Below are positions 38,426 to 47,454 of a DNA stretch of 64,000 nucleotides, piece after piece; position 1 is the first letter of the stretch; each line of letters begins with the position of its first letter. Under the pieces are notes generated by a model, which did not search any database, was not told where the DNA came from, and saw nothing but the letters and a program-made list of their open reading frames with translations. Origin of the DNA: Streptoalloteichus tenebrarius (lineage in GTDB: Bacteria > Actinomycetota > Actinomycetes > Mycobacteriales > Pseudonocardiaceae); assembly GCF_024171885.1 (NCBI RefSeq), contig NZ_JAMTCP010000008.1, positions 148,693 to 212,692 on the forward strand. The letters are read 5' to 3'. Position numbers and translations under genes: made by a program.

Positions 38426-38531
38426 GCCGGGGACACCCCGGCTCACCCCCCTGACGGGCCGGTACGGCCGGCCCACACCGCCCGCGCCCGCGGGCGGTGG
38501 CATGAGGGGCCCGGCGTCGCCGCCGGGCCCC
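38422..38531 (+). other. Four consecutive hairpins between infC and rpmI
   Basis: Stems: 38422-38432/38436-38446 (11 bp, starts within the infC stop region), 38456-38462/38468-38474 (7 bp), 38476-38486/38489-38499 (11 bp), 38506-38516/38521-38531 (11 bp). The rpmI SD lies about 15 nt after the last. They could attenuate, terminate or protect mRNA ends, or host L20 autoregulation. Confidence 0.7.
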
Positions 38532-38554
38532 CGGAAGACCGACGAGGACGACGA

Positions 38555-38749
38555 ATGCCGAAGAACAAGACGCACAGCGGGATGTCCAAGCGCATCAAGG
38601 TCAGCGGCAAGGGCAAGCTGCAGCACGAGCGCGCGAACCGCCGGCACCTGCTCGAGCACAAGCCGACGACCCGCACTCGGCGCCTTGCCGGCACCGACAC
38701 CCTGGCCAAGCAGGACGTCGCGCGCGTCAAGAAGCTGCTCGGCCGCTGA
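38555..38749 (+). CDS. rpmI: 50S ribosomal protein L35
   Basis: 64 residues, full length: [20 protein letters not shown] at the N-terminus, [17 protein letters not shown] and KKLLGR at the end. Small basic large-subunit protein. GACGAGGACGACG precedes ATG 38555. Lies between infC and rplT in the universal order. Confidence 0.98.
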   Translation: MPKNKTHSGMSKRIKVSGKGKLQHERANRRHLLEHKPTTRTRRLAGTDTLAKQDVARVKKLLGR

Positions 38750-38825
38750 CGGCCGAAGGCCCTCCCAGACCTTCCTCCGCCAGGGCGGCTGATCGTCGCC
38801 CCCGAGACAACGACAGGACGGACCC

Positions 38826-39197
38826 GTGGCACGCGTCAAGCGGGCGGTCAACGCCCAGAAGAAGCGCCGCACTGTGCTCGAGCTGGCCAGCGGCTACCGG
38901 GGGCAGCGCTCCCGGCTGTACCGCAAGGCCAAGGAGCAGATGCTCCACTCGCTCAACTACGCCTACCGGGACCGCCGTGCCCGCAAGGGTGACTTCCGCC
39001 AGCTCTGGATCACGCGGATCAACGCCGCCGCGCGGCAGAACGGCATCACCTACAACCGGTTCATCCAGGGCCTGAAGGCCGCCGGCGTCGAGGTCGACCG
39101 CAAGATCCTCGCCGAGCTGGCCGTCAACGACCCGGCCGCGTTCACCGCGCTGGCCGACCTGGCCCGCAAGAGCCTGCCCACCGGGGACGCGGCCTGA
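38826..39197 (+). CDS. rplT: 50S ribosomal protein L20
   Basis: 123 residues, full length: [56 protein letters not shown] and [19 protein letters not shown]. Binds 23S rRNA early in 50S assembly and in several bacteria represses its own operon. GTG start at 38826. Its TGA overlaps the presumed start of the rRNA methyltransferase. Confidence 0.98.
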   Translation: MARVKRAVNAQKKRRTVLELASGYRGQRSRLYRKAKEQMLHSLNYAYRDRRARKGDFRQLWITRINAAARQNGITYNRFIQGLKAAGVEVDRKILAELAVNDPAAFTALADLARKSLPTGDAA

Positions 39198-40045
39198 TCC
39201 GCGAGCAGCGCACCGGACGACCCGGGGACGGTCCGTTCACCGAGCGGACCCCCCGGGTCGCCGCCGCTCGGCACCTGACCCGCCGCGCCGGCCGGGACCG
39301 GGCGGGGCGCTTCCTCGCCGAGGGCGCCCAGGCCGTCAGGGAGGCCCTGGCCTGGGCCGCCGCCGGACGCGGGCGCGTGCACGAGTTGTTCGCCACCGAG
39401 GAGGCCGGCCAGCGCCACCCCGAGCTGCTGGCCGCCGCGCGGCGCGCCGGGGTCCCGGTGAGCACCGTGACCGAGCGGGCCGCCGCGGGGCTGTCGGAGA
39501 CCGTGACCCCGCAGGGCCTGGTGGCGGTCTGCGACCCGGTGGACGTGCGGCTGTCCTCGGCCCTCGCCGGCCGGCCCCGGCTCGTCGCCGTGCTGGTCGG
39601 GGTGTCCGACCCCGGCAACGCCGGCACCGTGCTGCGCGTGGCGGACGCCGCCGGCGCCGACGCGGTGATCTTCGCCGGCGACGCGGTCGACCCACACAAC
39701 GGCAAGTGCGTGCGGGCCACCACCGGCAGCCTGTTCCACCTCCCCGTGGTGCGCGGCCGGGACGTCGACGCCGTGTTCCACGCGTGCCGCGCCGCCGGGC
39801 TGCGGCTGGTGGCCGCCGACGGCCACGCCGAGACGGACCTGGACGCCGCCGAGGAGTTCGGCGACCTGCTGCGCCCCACCGCCTGGGTGTTCGGCAGCGA
39901 GGCGCACGGCCTGCCGGCCGAGGTGCTGGGCGCGGTCGACGAGGTGGTGCGCGTGCCGTTGTACGGCGCGGCCGAGAGCCTCAACCTCGCCACCGCGGCG
40001 GCGGTCTGCCTCTACACCAGCGCCCGCGCGCAGCGTCGCGGCTGA
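39197..40045 (+). CDS. TrmH/SpoU family rRNA (2'-O) methyltransferase, unusual start
   Basis: The SpoU domain is clear: GVSDPGNAGTVLRVADAAGA, WVFGSEAHGLPAEVLG and VPLYGAAESLNLATAAAVCL, the SAM trefoil-knot motifs. The N-terminal substrate-binding domain begins near TERTPRVAAARHLTRRAG, but no in-frame ATG, GTG or TTG exists upstream of it; the first standard start is GTG 39377, which would remove that domain. An ATC at 39197 overlapping the rplT stop, or a CTG, may be used, coupled to rplT translation. Equivalent position to tsnR (Rv1644) in M. tuberculosis. Likely methylates 23S rRNA or tRNA. Confidence 0.8.
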   Translation: MREQRTGRPGDGPFTERTPRVAAARHLTRRAGRDRAGRFLAEGAQAVREALAWAAAGRGRVHELFATEEAGQRHPELLAAARRAGVPVSTVTERAAAGLSETVTPQGLVAVCDPVDVRLSSALAGRPRLVAVLVGVSDPGNAGTVLRVADAAGADAVIFAGDAVDPHNGKCVRATTGSLFHLPVVRGRDVDAVFHACRAAGLRLVAADGHAETDLDAAEEFGDLLRPTAWVFGSEAHGLPAEVLGAVDEVVRVPLYGAAESLNLATAAAVCLYTSARAQRRG

Positions 40046-40076
40046 CCAGGAGCTGGTCGGAGCCGGCCAGGAGCGG

Positions 40077-41078
40077 TCAGGCCGAGAGCAGGACCGCGGC
40101 GCCGGTGACGCGGTCCTCGGCGAGGTCGGCGAGCGCGTGGTCGGCCGCGCCGAGGTCGTAGGCGGTGGTGCGGACCCGGAGCGGGACCCGGGCGGCCAGC
40201 CCGAGGAACTCCGCCCCGTCGGCCCGGGTGTTGGCGGTGACGCTGCGCACCGTGCGCTCGCCGTACAGGTGGCGCTGGTAGTTCAACGGCGGGACGTCCG
40301 TCAGGTGGATGCCGGCCAGCACCAGCACCCCGCCCCAGTCCAGCGCCTCCAACGCGGGCGGGACCAGCTCCCCGGCCGGCGCGAACAGGATCGCCGCGTC
40401 CAGGGGCTCGGGTGGCCGGTCGGCGGCCCCGCCCGCCCAGGCGACGCCCAGGTCGAGCGCGAGTTCCCGCGCGTGGGGTGAGCGGGTGAACACGGACACG
40501 TGCGCGCCGGCGGCGAGCGCCACCTGGGCCGTGAGGTGCCCGCTCGCGCCGAAGCCGTAGATCCCGAGTCGTCCGCCGTCCGGCAGCTCCGCCCGCCGCA
40601 ACGCGCGGTAGCCGATGATGCCCGCGCACAACAGCGGGGCCAGCTTCTCGTCCGGGTACCCCTCGGGCAGGCGGTAGGCGAAGTCCGCGGGGACGGTGGC
40701 GAACTCCGCGTACCCGCCGTCCTCGTCCCACCCCGTGTAGACGGAGTAGGGGCACAGGTTCTCCCGCCCGGCCAGGCAGTACCGGCACTCCCCGCAGGTC
40801 CCGCGCAGCCACGCGACGCCGACCCGCTCACCGAGGCTGAACCCGGTCACGGCCGCGCCGAGCGCCACGACCTCGCCGACGACCTCGTGGCCGGGCACCA
40901 CGCCCGGCCGGTGCACCGGCAGGTCGCCCTCGGCCACGTGCAGGTCCGTCCGGCAGACCCCGCACGCGCGCACGCGCACCAACAGCTCGTCGTCGGCCGG
41001 GGCCGGCACCGGCCGGTGCTCCAGCACCATCGGCCATCCCCGCGCCGGCCCCGGTCGTCGGACCGACCACGCCCGCAT
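40077..41078 (-). CDS. Zinc-dependent alcohol dehydrogenase (MDR family)
   Basis: 333 residues. Catalytic zinc site in [16 protein letters not shown] and [13 protein letters not shown]; structural zinc Cys in [18 protein letters not shown](P) site [20 protein letters not shown]. Typical of the single-subunit-type zinc alcohol dehydrogenases that oxidise primary alcohols or reduce aldehydes. ATG 41078, with a GTG immediately upstream. No obvious operon partner. Confidence 0.92.
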   Translation of the reverse strand: MRAWSVRRPGPARGWPMVLEHRPVPAPADDELLVRVRACGVCRTDLHVAEGDLPVHRPGVVPGHEVVGEVVALGAAVTGFSLGERVGVAWLRGTCGECRYCLAGRENLCPYSVYTGWDEDGGYAEFATVPADFAYRLPEGYPDEKLAPLLCAGIIGYRALRRAELPDGGRLGIYGFGASGHLTAQVALAAGAHVSVFTRSPHARELALDLGVAWAGGAADRPPEPLDAAILFAPAGELVPPALEALDWGGVLVLAGIHLTDVPPLNYQRHLYGERTVRSVTANTRADGAEFLGLAARVPLRVRTTAYDLGAADHALADLAEDRVTGAAVLLSA

Positions 41079-41213
41079 CACGCGTCCATGAAACGCCGTC
41101 GGCCGTCGGGCAGCAGCCCGAGCCGGCGGGCACCGTCAGACAGTCAGGTGCGGTCGGTCGGACGGGTTCGGCCGGACGGTTCGTTCGGGCAGGCGGTTCG
41201 GTCGGCAGGCGGT

Positions 41214-44200
41214 TCAGTCGGACAGGCGGGCGGTCAGCTCGCGGACCACCGGGTCCGAGTCCACCGGCCGGCCCCGCTCGGACAACGCCCGGGTGAGCGT
41301 GTCGAGGACCCCGGCGACGGTGTCCTCGTCGGCCTCCTGGCTGAGCAGCGCCGCCGCCCGCCTCGCGTCCTGCTCGGCCTGGTCCGGCCGGCCCGCCGCG
41401 AGGTGGATGCGCCCGGCGCGGCCGGCGAGGAACGCCTGCCAGTCGGGGTCGCCGAGGTCGACGGCGAGCTGCTCGGCCTCCGCGTTGGCGGCCAGCGCCT
41501 CGTCGAACCGCTCGTGGCTGGCCAGCAGCGCGGCCCGGAAGCCGACGGCGTTGGCGTGCTCGGCCACGGCGCCGTCGGCGACGTTCCCGCCGCCGGCCCC
41601 GCCCGCGCCGGCCTCCCTGGTCAGCGCGACCGCCCTGTCCAGCGCCGCCGAGGCGGCGGCCAGGTCCGGCGTGACCGTCTGCGCGAGCCGGACCAGGGAG
41701 CCCGCGGCCGCCACCGGGTCGCCGACGCCCTCCCGCAGGTCGGCCGCGCGCCGGAACGCCTCGGCCGCGCCGTCCGGGTCGCCCGTCATCGTCCGGGCCC
41801 TGCCGAGGTTGTCGAGCACCGTGGCCAGCAGCCCCGGCTGGTTGTCGCCCATCCGTTCCGCGACGACGCCGAAGTGCTCCGCCGCCGCGGCGTGCTCGCC
41901 GAGCGCGCCGCAGGCGAAGCCCAGCCGGTAGCGGACGTTGAGCTCGAACTCCTCGTCGGGCCGTGGCCCGGCCAGCCGCAGGCCCTCCTCCAGCGTCTCG
42001 GCCGCCTCCAGGCTGCGCCCCTGGGACAGGTAGCCGCCGGCGAGGTAGAGGCAGGCCGTGGCGGCGGCCGCGGCCGGCAGGTGCCGCCGGGCCGAGGCCA
42101 CGGTCGCGACCAGGTCGGGGACCCGGTCGCCGCCCCGGTCGAGGTGGTCGAGCAGGAAGGCGCGTTCCAGCAGCGCGAGCGCGTGCCACGGGCCGTCCAC
42201 CGTGCCGGCGAACTCCGCGAACGCGTCCAGCGCGGTCAGGCCCTCCTCGATCCGGCCGCCGTCGAGCAGCAGGCGCGCCCGTGCGCGCAACGCGGCGTAC
42301 CGCGTGGCGGCGGGCGCCGACTCGGCCAGGACCTGGTCGAGCAGCGCCAGCGCCGCCGCCCGGTCGCCCCGGTCGGCGAGCAGGCTGGCGCGTTCCACCC
42401 GCACCCACCCCAGTCGACGGGGCAGCCGGTCCCTGGCGACGCGTTCGGCGTGGTCGAGGTGCTCGGCCCTGCGCCGGCCGTTCCCGCCGTCGGACCCGTC
42501 GGCGTCGCCGGCGACCGCGTCGGGTTCGGAGCCCGACTCGGTGTCGGCCGTCTCCGACGGCTCGGGCGGGCCGGAACCGCTGGACTCCAGGTGCGACAGG
42601 ACGTCGGCCACGGTCAGGTGGGCGGCGATCAGCGCGCTCGGGTCGTCCAGGACCTCCGCGTCCCGCAGCGCCCGTTCCGCCCTGGCCAGCGCGGAGGTGC
42701 TGGGATCGTGCGCGTCGAGCAGCCCGATCGCGCGGCACTCGAAGCGGATCGCCGAGACGTGCTCTCCCTCCGCGCGCAGCCGTTCGACCAGGCGCTCAAG
42801 CTCGGCGAGGATCTCGGCGCGCGGGGTCGCGGCCACCTCCCGCCACAGCCGGTGCGCGGCGACGCGCGCGGCCAACGCCGGGGGCAGCAGCGGGTCGAGG
42901 TCGGCGGGGAGTCGTTCGAGGAGGCGGGCGCCGTCGAACATCTCCCCCTCGTCCAGTGCCGCGACCGCGCGCTCGGCGAGCGTGACGGGGTCCGCGACGT
43001 CGGCGGTGTCGGCGGGGTTGGCGCCACCCGAACCAGAAGCCCCGACCGGCACGTCGGACGACGCGGCCGAGGAGTCCACCGACGAGTCCGCAGTGGAGCT
43101 ATCTCTATCCACTGTGGACGCCAAACGATTGAAGTCCACAGTGGACGACGAGCCCACGGGAGCCCCCGGGACGGGGAGCTGGACCGGGATGACCTCCGTC
43201 GCGCCCAGGACGCGAGCGATCCGACGGCTCTGCGCGTCGGTGCCGTTGCGGGCGTCGAACCGCGCGGCCAGGTCCCACGCCGTCCGCTCCAGCTCCTCCC
43301 GCAACTCCTCGCCGGACACCGTGCGCGCGGCGCTCCCGGACGTCGACGGCAGCGTGAACTCGATCCGCCGCCGCTCGGACAGGGGGACCCGGCTCAGCAG
43401 CAACGCCGCGTTGGCCGCGAAGGACATCGCGTTCCGGGGCGTCGGCGGGTCGGTGACCATGTCGAGGTGCCGGCGCAGGAGGTGCAGGCCCCGCTCGACG
43501 TTGTCCGTCACCGCGCAGAACCACAGGTGGTGGTAGATCGAGGTGCGCCCCCGCGCCACGTCGCGCTCGGCGCGGTAGGACACCAGGTGCGCGTGGGCGG
43601 CGAAGTCGGTCCGCCCGGTCGCCAGCAGCGCCGGCAACAACGCCGTCAGCACGCCGTGCGGTTGCTCCCGGCACGTCGTCTCGCCGGACAGCACCGGCTC
43701 GGCGTGCCGCACGGCCTCCTCGAACCGCTCCCGCCGCACGAGGTGGTCGACCTGGGCCTCCACCACGCAGGCCGCGCAGTTGCTCATCCGGTCCGGCTCG
43801 GCGGCCAGCCAGGCGGCGTAGTGCCGGTCCTCGGCCTCCTCGTCGCCCACGTGGGCCGCCACCGACACCCGGATGCCGTGCACGGGGTGCGCGGAGAACC
43901 CCTGCCGCTGGTAGTGCGCGGCCAGGTCGTCCACCAGCGCCTCGACCTGCCGGAGGCCGAACCGGGGGTCGTCCACGAGCGCCCCCGGCAGCCACTTGTG
44001 CTGCCAGTTCAGCCAGTGCGTCATCGACTCGTCGAACGCCTCGGGCGTCCGCCGCTCCGCGTTCCTGCACCACGCGAACGGCGCGAGCATCAGGTCGTTG
44101 CGGCGCAGCTCGGAGTAGGCGTCCACCAGCTCCAGCCTGGCGAGCACACCGAGCTGGACGTCGCCGGCGGCGTCGGCCAGCCGGGCGGCGCGCTCCAGCA

Positions 44201-44300
44201 GCTCGCACCGCGCGTCGCCGACCGGCATGCTCATCGCCTCGCCGATGAGTTGGCGCACGCGCTCCCGTTCGGCGGTGGACGCGTCGAAGTCGTCGGTCAC
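41214..44300 (-). CDS. Large TPR-repeat protein, partner of the Hsp90-like gene
   Basis: 1028 residues, almost entirely helical repeats. N-terminal third has short degenerate repeats (LIGEAMSMPVGDARCELLER, LEALVDDLAAHYQRQ-like). A Ser/Thr/Asp-rich linker (about residues 380-430, STVD and SSVDSS segments) contains two palindromic DNA repeats. The C-terminal half shows TPR-like units (ALALLDQVLAES, AAETLEEGLRLAG, AAEHFGVVAERMGDNQ, AAEAFRRAADLREGVGD, ALAANAEAEQLAVDLGD). No signal peptide or enzyme motif. GTG start 48 bp after the Hsp90-family gene, so they are co-transcribed; a scaffold or co-chaperone role is inference. Confidence 0.82.
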   Translation of the reverse strand: MTDDFDASTAERERVRQLIGEAMSMPVGDARCELLERAARLADAAGDVQLGVLARLELVDAYSELRRNDLMLAPFAWCRNAERRTPEAFDESMTHWLNWQHKWLPGALVDDPRFGLRQVEALVDDLAAHYQRQGFSAHPVHGIRVSVAAHVGDEEAEDRHYAAWLAAEPDRMSNCAACVVEAQVDHLVRRERFEEAVRHAEPVLSGETTCREQPHGVLTALLPALLATGRTDFAAHAHLVSYRAERDVARGRTSIYHHLWFCAVTDNVERGLHLLRRHLDMVTDPPTPRNAMSFAANAALLLSRVPLSERRRIEFTLPSTSGSAARTVSGEELREELERTAWDLAARFDARNGTDAQSRRIARVLGATEVIPVQLPVPGAPVGSSSTVDFNRLASTVDRDSSTADSSVDSSAASSDVPVGASGSGGANPADTADVADPVTLAERAVAALDEGEMFDGARLLERLPADLDPLLPPALAARVAAHRLWREVAATPRAEILAELERLVERLRAEGEHVSAIRFECRAIGLLDAHDPSTSALARAERALRDAEVLDDPSALIAAHLTVADVLSHLESSGSGPPEPSETADTESGSEPDAVAGDADGSDGGNGRRRAEHLDHAERVARDRLPRRLGWVRVERASLLADRGDRAAALALLDQVLAESAPAATRYAALRARARLLLDGGRIEEGLTALDAFAEFAGTVDGPWHALALLERAFLLDHLDRGGDRVPDLVATVASARRHLPAAAAATACLYLAGGYLSQGRSLEAAETLEEGLRLAGPRPDEEFELNVRYRLGFACGALGEHAAAAEHFGVVAERMGDNQPGLLATVLDNLGRARTMTGDPDGAAEAFRRAADLREGVGDPVAAAGSLVRLAQTVTPDLAAASAALDRAVALTREAGAGGAGGGNVADGAVAEHANAVGFRAALLASHERFDEALAANAEAEQLAVDLGDPDWQAFLAGRAGRIHLAAGRPDQAEQDARRAAALLSQEADEDTVAGVLDTLTRALSERGRPVDSDPVVRELTARLSD
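43107..43119. repeat. GTCCAC(A/T)GTGGAC palindrome, one-mismatch copy
   Basis: ATCCACTGTGGAC, in the linker-coding part of the TPR gene, 27 bp before an exact copy. A weaker two-mismatch copy GTCCGCAGTGGAG lies at 43086-43098. Confidence 0.7.
43134..43146. repeat. GTCCAC(A/T)GTGGAC palindrome, exact copy 4
   Basis: GTCCACAGTGGAC, in the linker-coding part of the TPR gene, read as Ser-Thr-Val-Asp. Confidence 0.9.
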
Positions 44301-44348
44301 CTCAGGTCGGCCCTTCCGGATCGTCGGGTCGCTCGCGCCGGTCCGCCG

Positions 44349-46145
44349 TCAGCCCCGGACGGCGCGGTCGAGCAACGCGAGGAACGAGTGGTTCAGCGCC
44401 GCGGTCTCCCTGGGGCGCAGCGGCCGCCGGGACTGGAGCACGGCGTGCACGTACAGCGACTCCACCACCAGCTCGGCCAGGGAGTCCCCGGCGAGGGCCG
44501 GCAGCCGCTGCGCGAGCGGGTTGCGGGCGTTGAGCACGAGCCGCTGGCCGGCCGTCGGCTCGTCGTCGACCAACCGCTCCAGCAGGTCGGCCCACAGCGG
44601 GTCGCTGTCCTGCCGCGCCTGCTCGGCGTCCTGCCGCCGCTGGCCGGCGGGGTCGCTGATCAGGAGGGCCGGCAGCGACACCGGGTCGAACTCGCGCAGC
44701 ACGGGCGCGCAGTCGTGCCGGGCCAACACCTTCTCGGCGACCGAGAGCACCGGGGCGAAGCCCGCCGCCACCCCCGGCGCGGGGGAGTCCAGCGCGGCCA
44801 GCAGCTCCGTGGGCTCCACCCGGCGCGCCACGGCCGAGCCCTCCAGTTCGCCGAGGCGGCGGACCAGCTCGGTGTCGTAGGCGTAGCCCGCGTTCACCAG
44901 GCCGATGCCCTGGGCCTCGGCCACCGGCGCGAGCTGGCGGAACTCGTCGGCGTCCGGGGTGTACAGGAGCGTGGGGTAGCGCCGCCGGAACTGCCGCAGC
45001 GGCATGATGCCCTCGGTGGTCTCGAACGGCAGCCACCGCTCGGCCAGCCGCAGCATCTCGTCGTCCACCAGCGCCACGGACTTGATCCCCAGGTGGTGCG
45101 TGGCGAGCAGCTCCGCCGCCTGGTCCGGCCGCGTCGCCCCCAGCCGCACGATCCAGTCCCGCAGCGACGCGCCGAGCTGGTCCCTGACCGCCAGCAGCGT
45201 CTCGTCCTCGTACAGGGCCTCCCGGCTGGCGGTGGGGCGCAGCGTCTCCGTGTTCACCACGCACCGCGCGAAGTAGGCCCAGTCGGGCAGCAGCCCCTCC
45301 ACCGCCGTCCCGACCAACATCCGCTTCAGGTAGACGCGGTGCGCCTGCCGGTTGCCGGGATGGGCGCCGCCGGGCAGCACGAACACCGCGCCCGTGAGCC
45401 CGGCCGCCGGCGCCGACACCGGCAGCACGCCGAACGGGCGGAAGCCGAGCGTCGCCTCGCAGTAGTCGGCCAGCCGGGCCTCGTGCTCCTCGGGGGACTC
45501 GTCGGCCCGCCGCAGCCACGGCAGCTCGCCCAGGGTGACCCGCTGGTCGCCGCCGGGGCCCCGCACGTCCACCGCGACCGGCAGCAGCGCGCCGAACTCC
45601 TCGGCCAGGGCCGTCACCACGTCCCGGCACAGCCAGTGCTCGGCGTCCGGCCGGGGCACCAGCTCCACGGTCGTGCCCACCTCGGCCGTGGCCGTGTCGT
45701 CGACCTCCACCGAGTAGCTGCCGGACGCGTCGGCCACCCAGCGGACGGCGGGGCCGCCCCTGGCCGACCGGGTGGTCAGCTCGACCCGCTCCGCCACCAG
45801 GAAGCAGGAGAGCATGCCCACCCCGAACTGGCCGAGGAACCCCTGGCGGGTGAAGCCCAGCTCGTCCCGCTTGGAGGTGCCGCCCAGGGTGGACAGCAGC
45901 GAGTGGACCTCGGCCTCGGTCAGGCCGATCCCGCTGTCGGTGATCCGCAGCCGGCCGGTGCCCGTGGTCTCGGCGGGTTCGACCACCACGGTGGCCGGGC
46001 AGTCGGGGTCGACCTCCCGGCGCGCGGTGATGGCGTCGACCGCGTTCTGTAGCAGCTCCCGCACGTAGACCCGGGGGCTGCTGTAGAGGTGGTGGCTCAA
46101 CAGGTCGATGACGCCACGCAGGTTGACGCCGAAGGTGTGGGTCAA
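44349..46145 (-). CDS. Hsp90-family GHKL ATPase
   Basis: 598 residues, slightly short for HtpG. N-terminal ATPase motifs: YVRELLQNAVDAITARR (Glu and Asn of motif I), RITDSGIGLTEAEV (DxGxG) and GQFGVGMLSCFLVAERVEL (lid/G2). Middle domain includes HRVYLKRMLVG and CVVNTETLRPTASREALYED, matching the HtpG catalytic-loop region. It is an ATP-driven chaperone-like protein of the actinobacterial 'HSP90 family protein' type rather than canonical HtpG. Start is TTG 46145 with GAGG 8 nt upstream. Followed after 48 bp by the TPR gene. Confidence 0.88.
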   Translation of the reverse strand: MTHTFGVNLRGVIDLLSHHLYSSPRVYVRELLQNAVDAITARREVDPDCPATVVVEPAETTGTGRLRITDSGIGLTEAEVHSLLSTLGGTSKRDELGFTRQGFLGQFGVGMLSCFLVAERVELTTRSARGGPAVRWVADASGSYSVEVDDTATAEVGTTVELVPRPDAEHWLCRDVVTALAEEFGALLPVAVDVRGPGGDQRVTLGELPWLRRADESPEEHEARLADYCEATLGFRPFGVLPVSAPAAGLTGAVFVLPGGAHPGNRQAHRVYLKRMLVGTAVEGLLPDWAYFARCVVNTETLRPTASREALYEDETLLAVRDQLGASLRDWIVRLGATRPDQAAELLATHHLGIKSVALVDDEMLRLAERWLPFETTEGIMPLRQFRRRYPTLLYTPDADEFRQLAPVAEAQGIGLVNAGYAYDTELVRRLGELEGSAVARRVEPTELLAALDSPAPGVAAGFAPVLSVAEKVLARHDCAPVLREFDPVSLPALLISDPAGQRRQDAEQARQDSDPLWADLLERLVDDEPTAGQRLVLNARNPLAQRLPALAGDSLAELVVESLYVHAVLQSRRPLRPRETAALNHSFLALLDRAVRG

Positions 46146-46221
46146 GGTGCAACCTCAGGGGTGATCGGACCGTCGGTGCGAGATCAACGGGGGCGAGGTT
46201 ACTGCGTCACCCGGACAGTGA

Positions 46222-47451
<1,230 letters not shown>

Positions 47452-47454
47452 GTC

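Noticed and set aside
40500..46052. A 1850-codon open frame antisense to the adh, TPR and Hsp90 genes
   Set aside because: It mirrors the codon bias of the real genes, is low-complexity Arg/Gly/His-rich and spans unrelated genes; a GC-rich antisense artefact.
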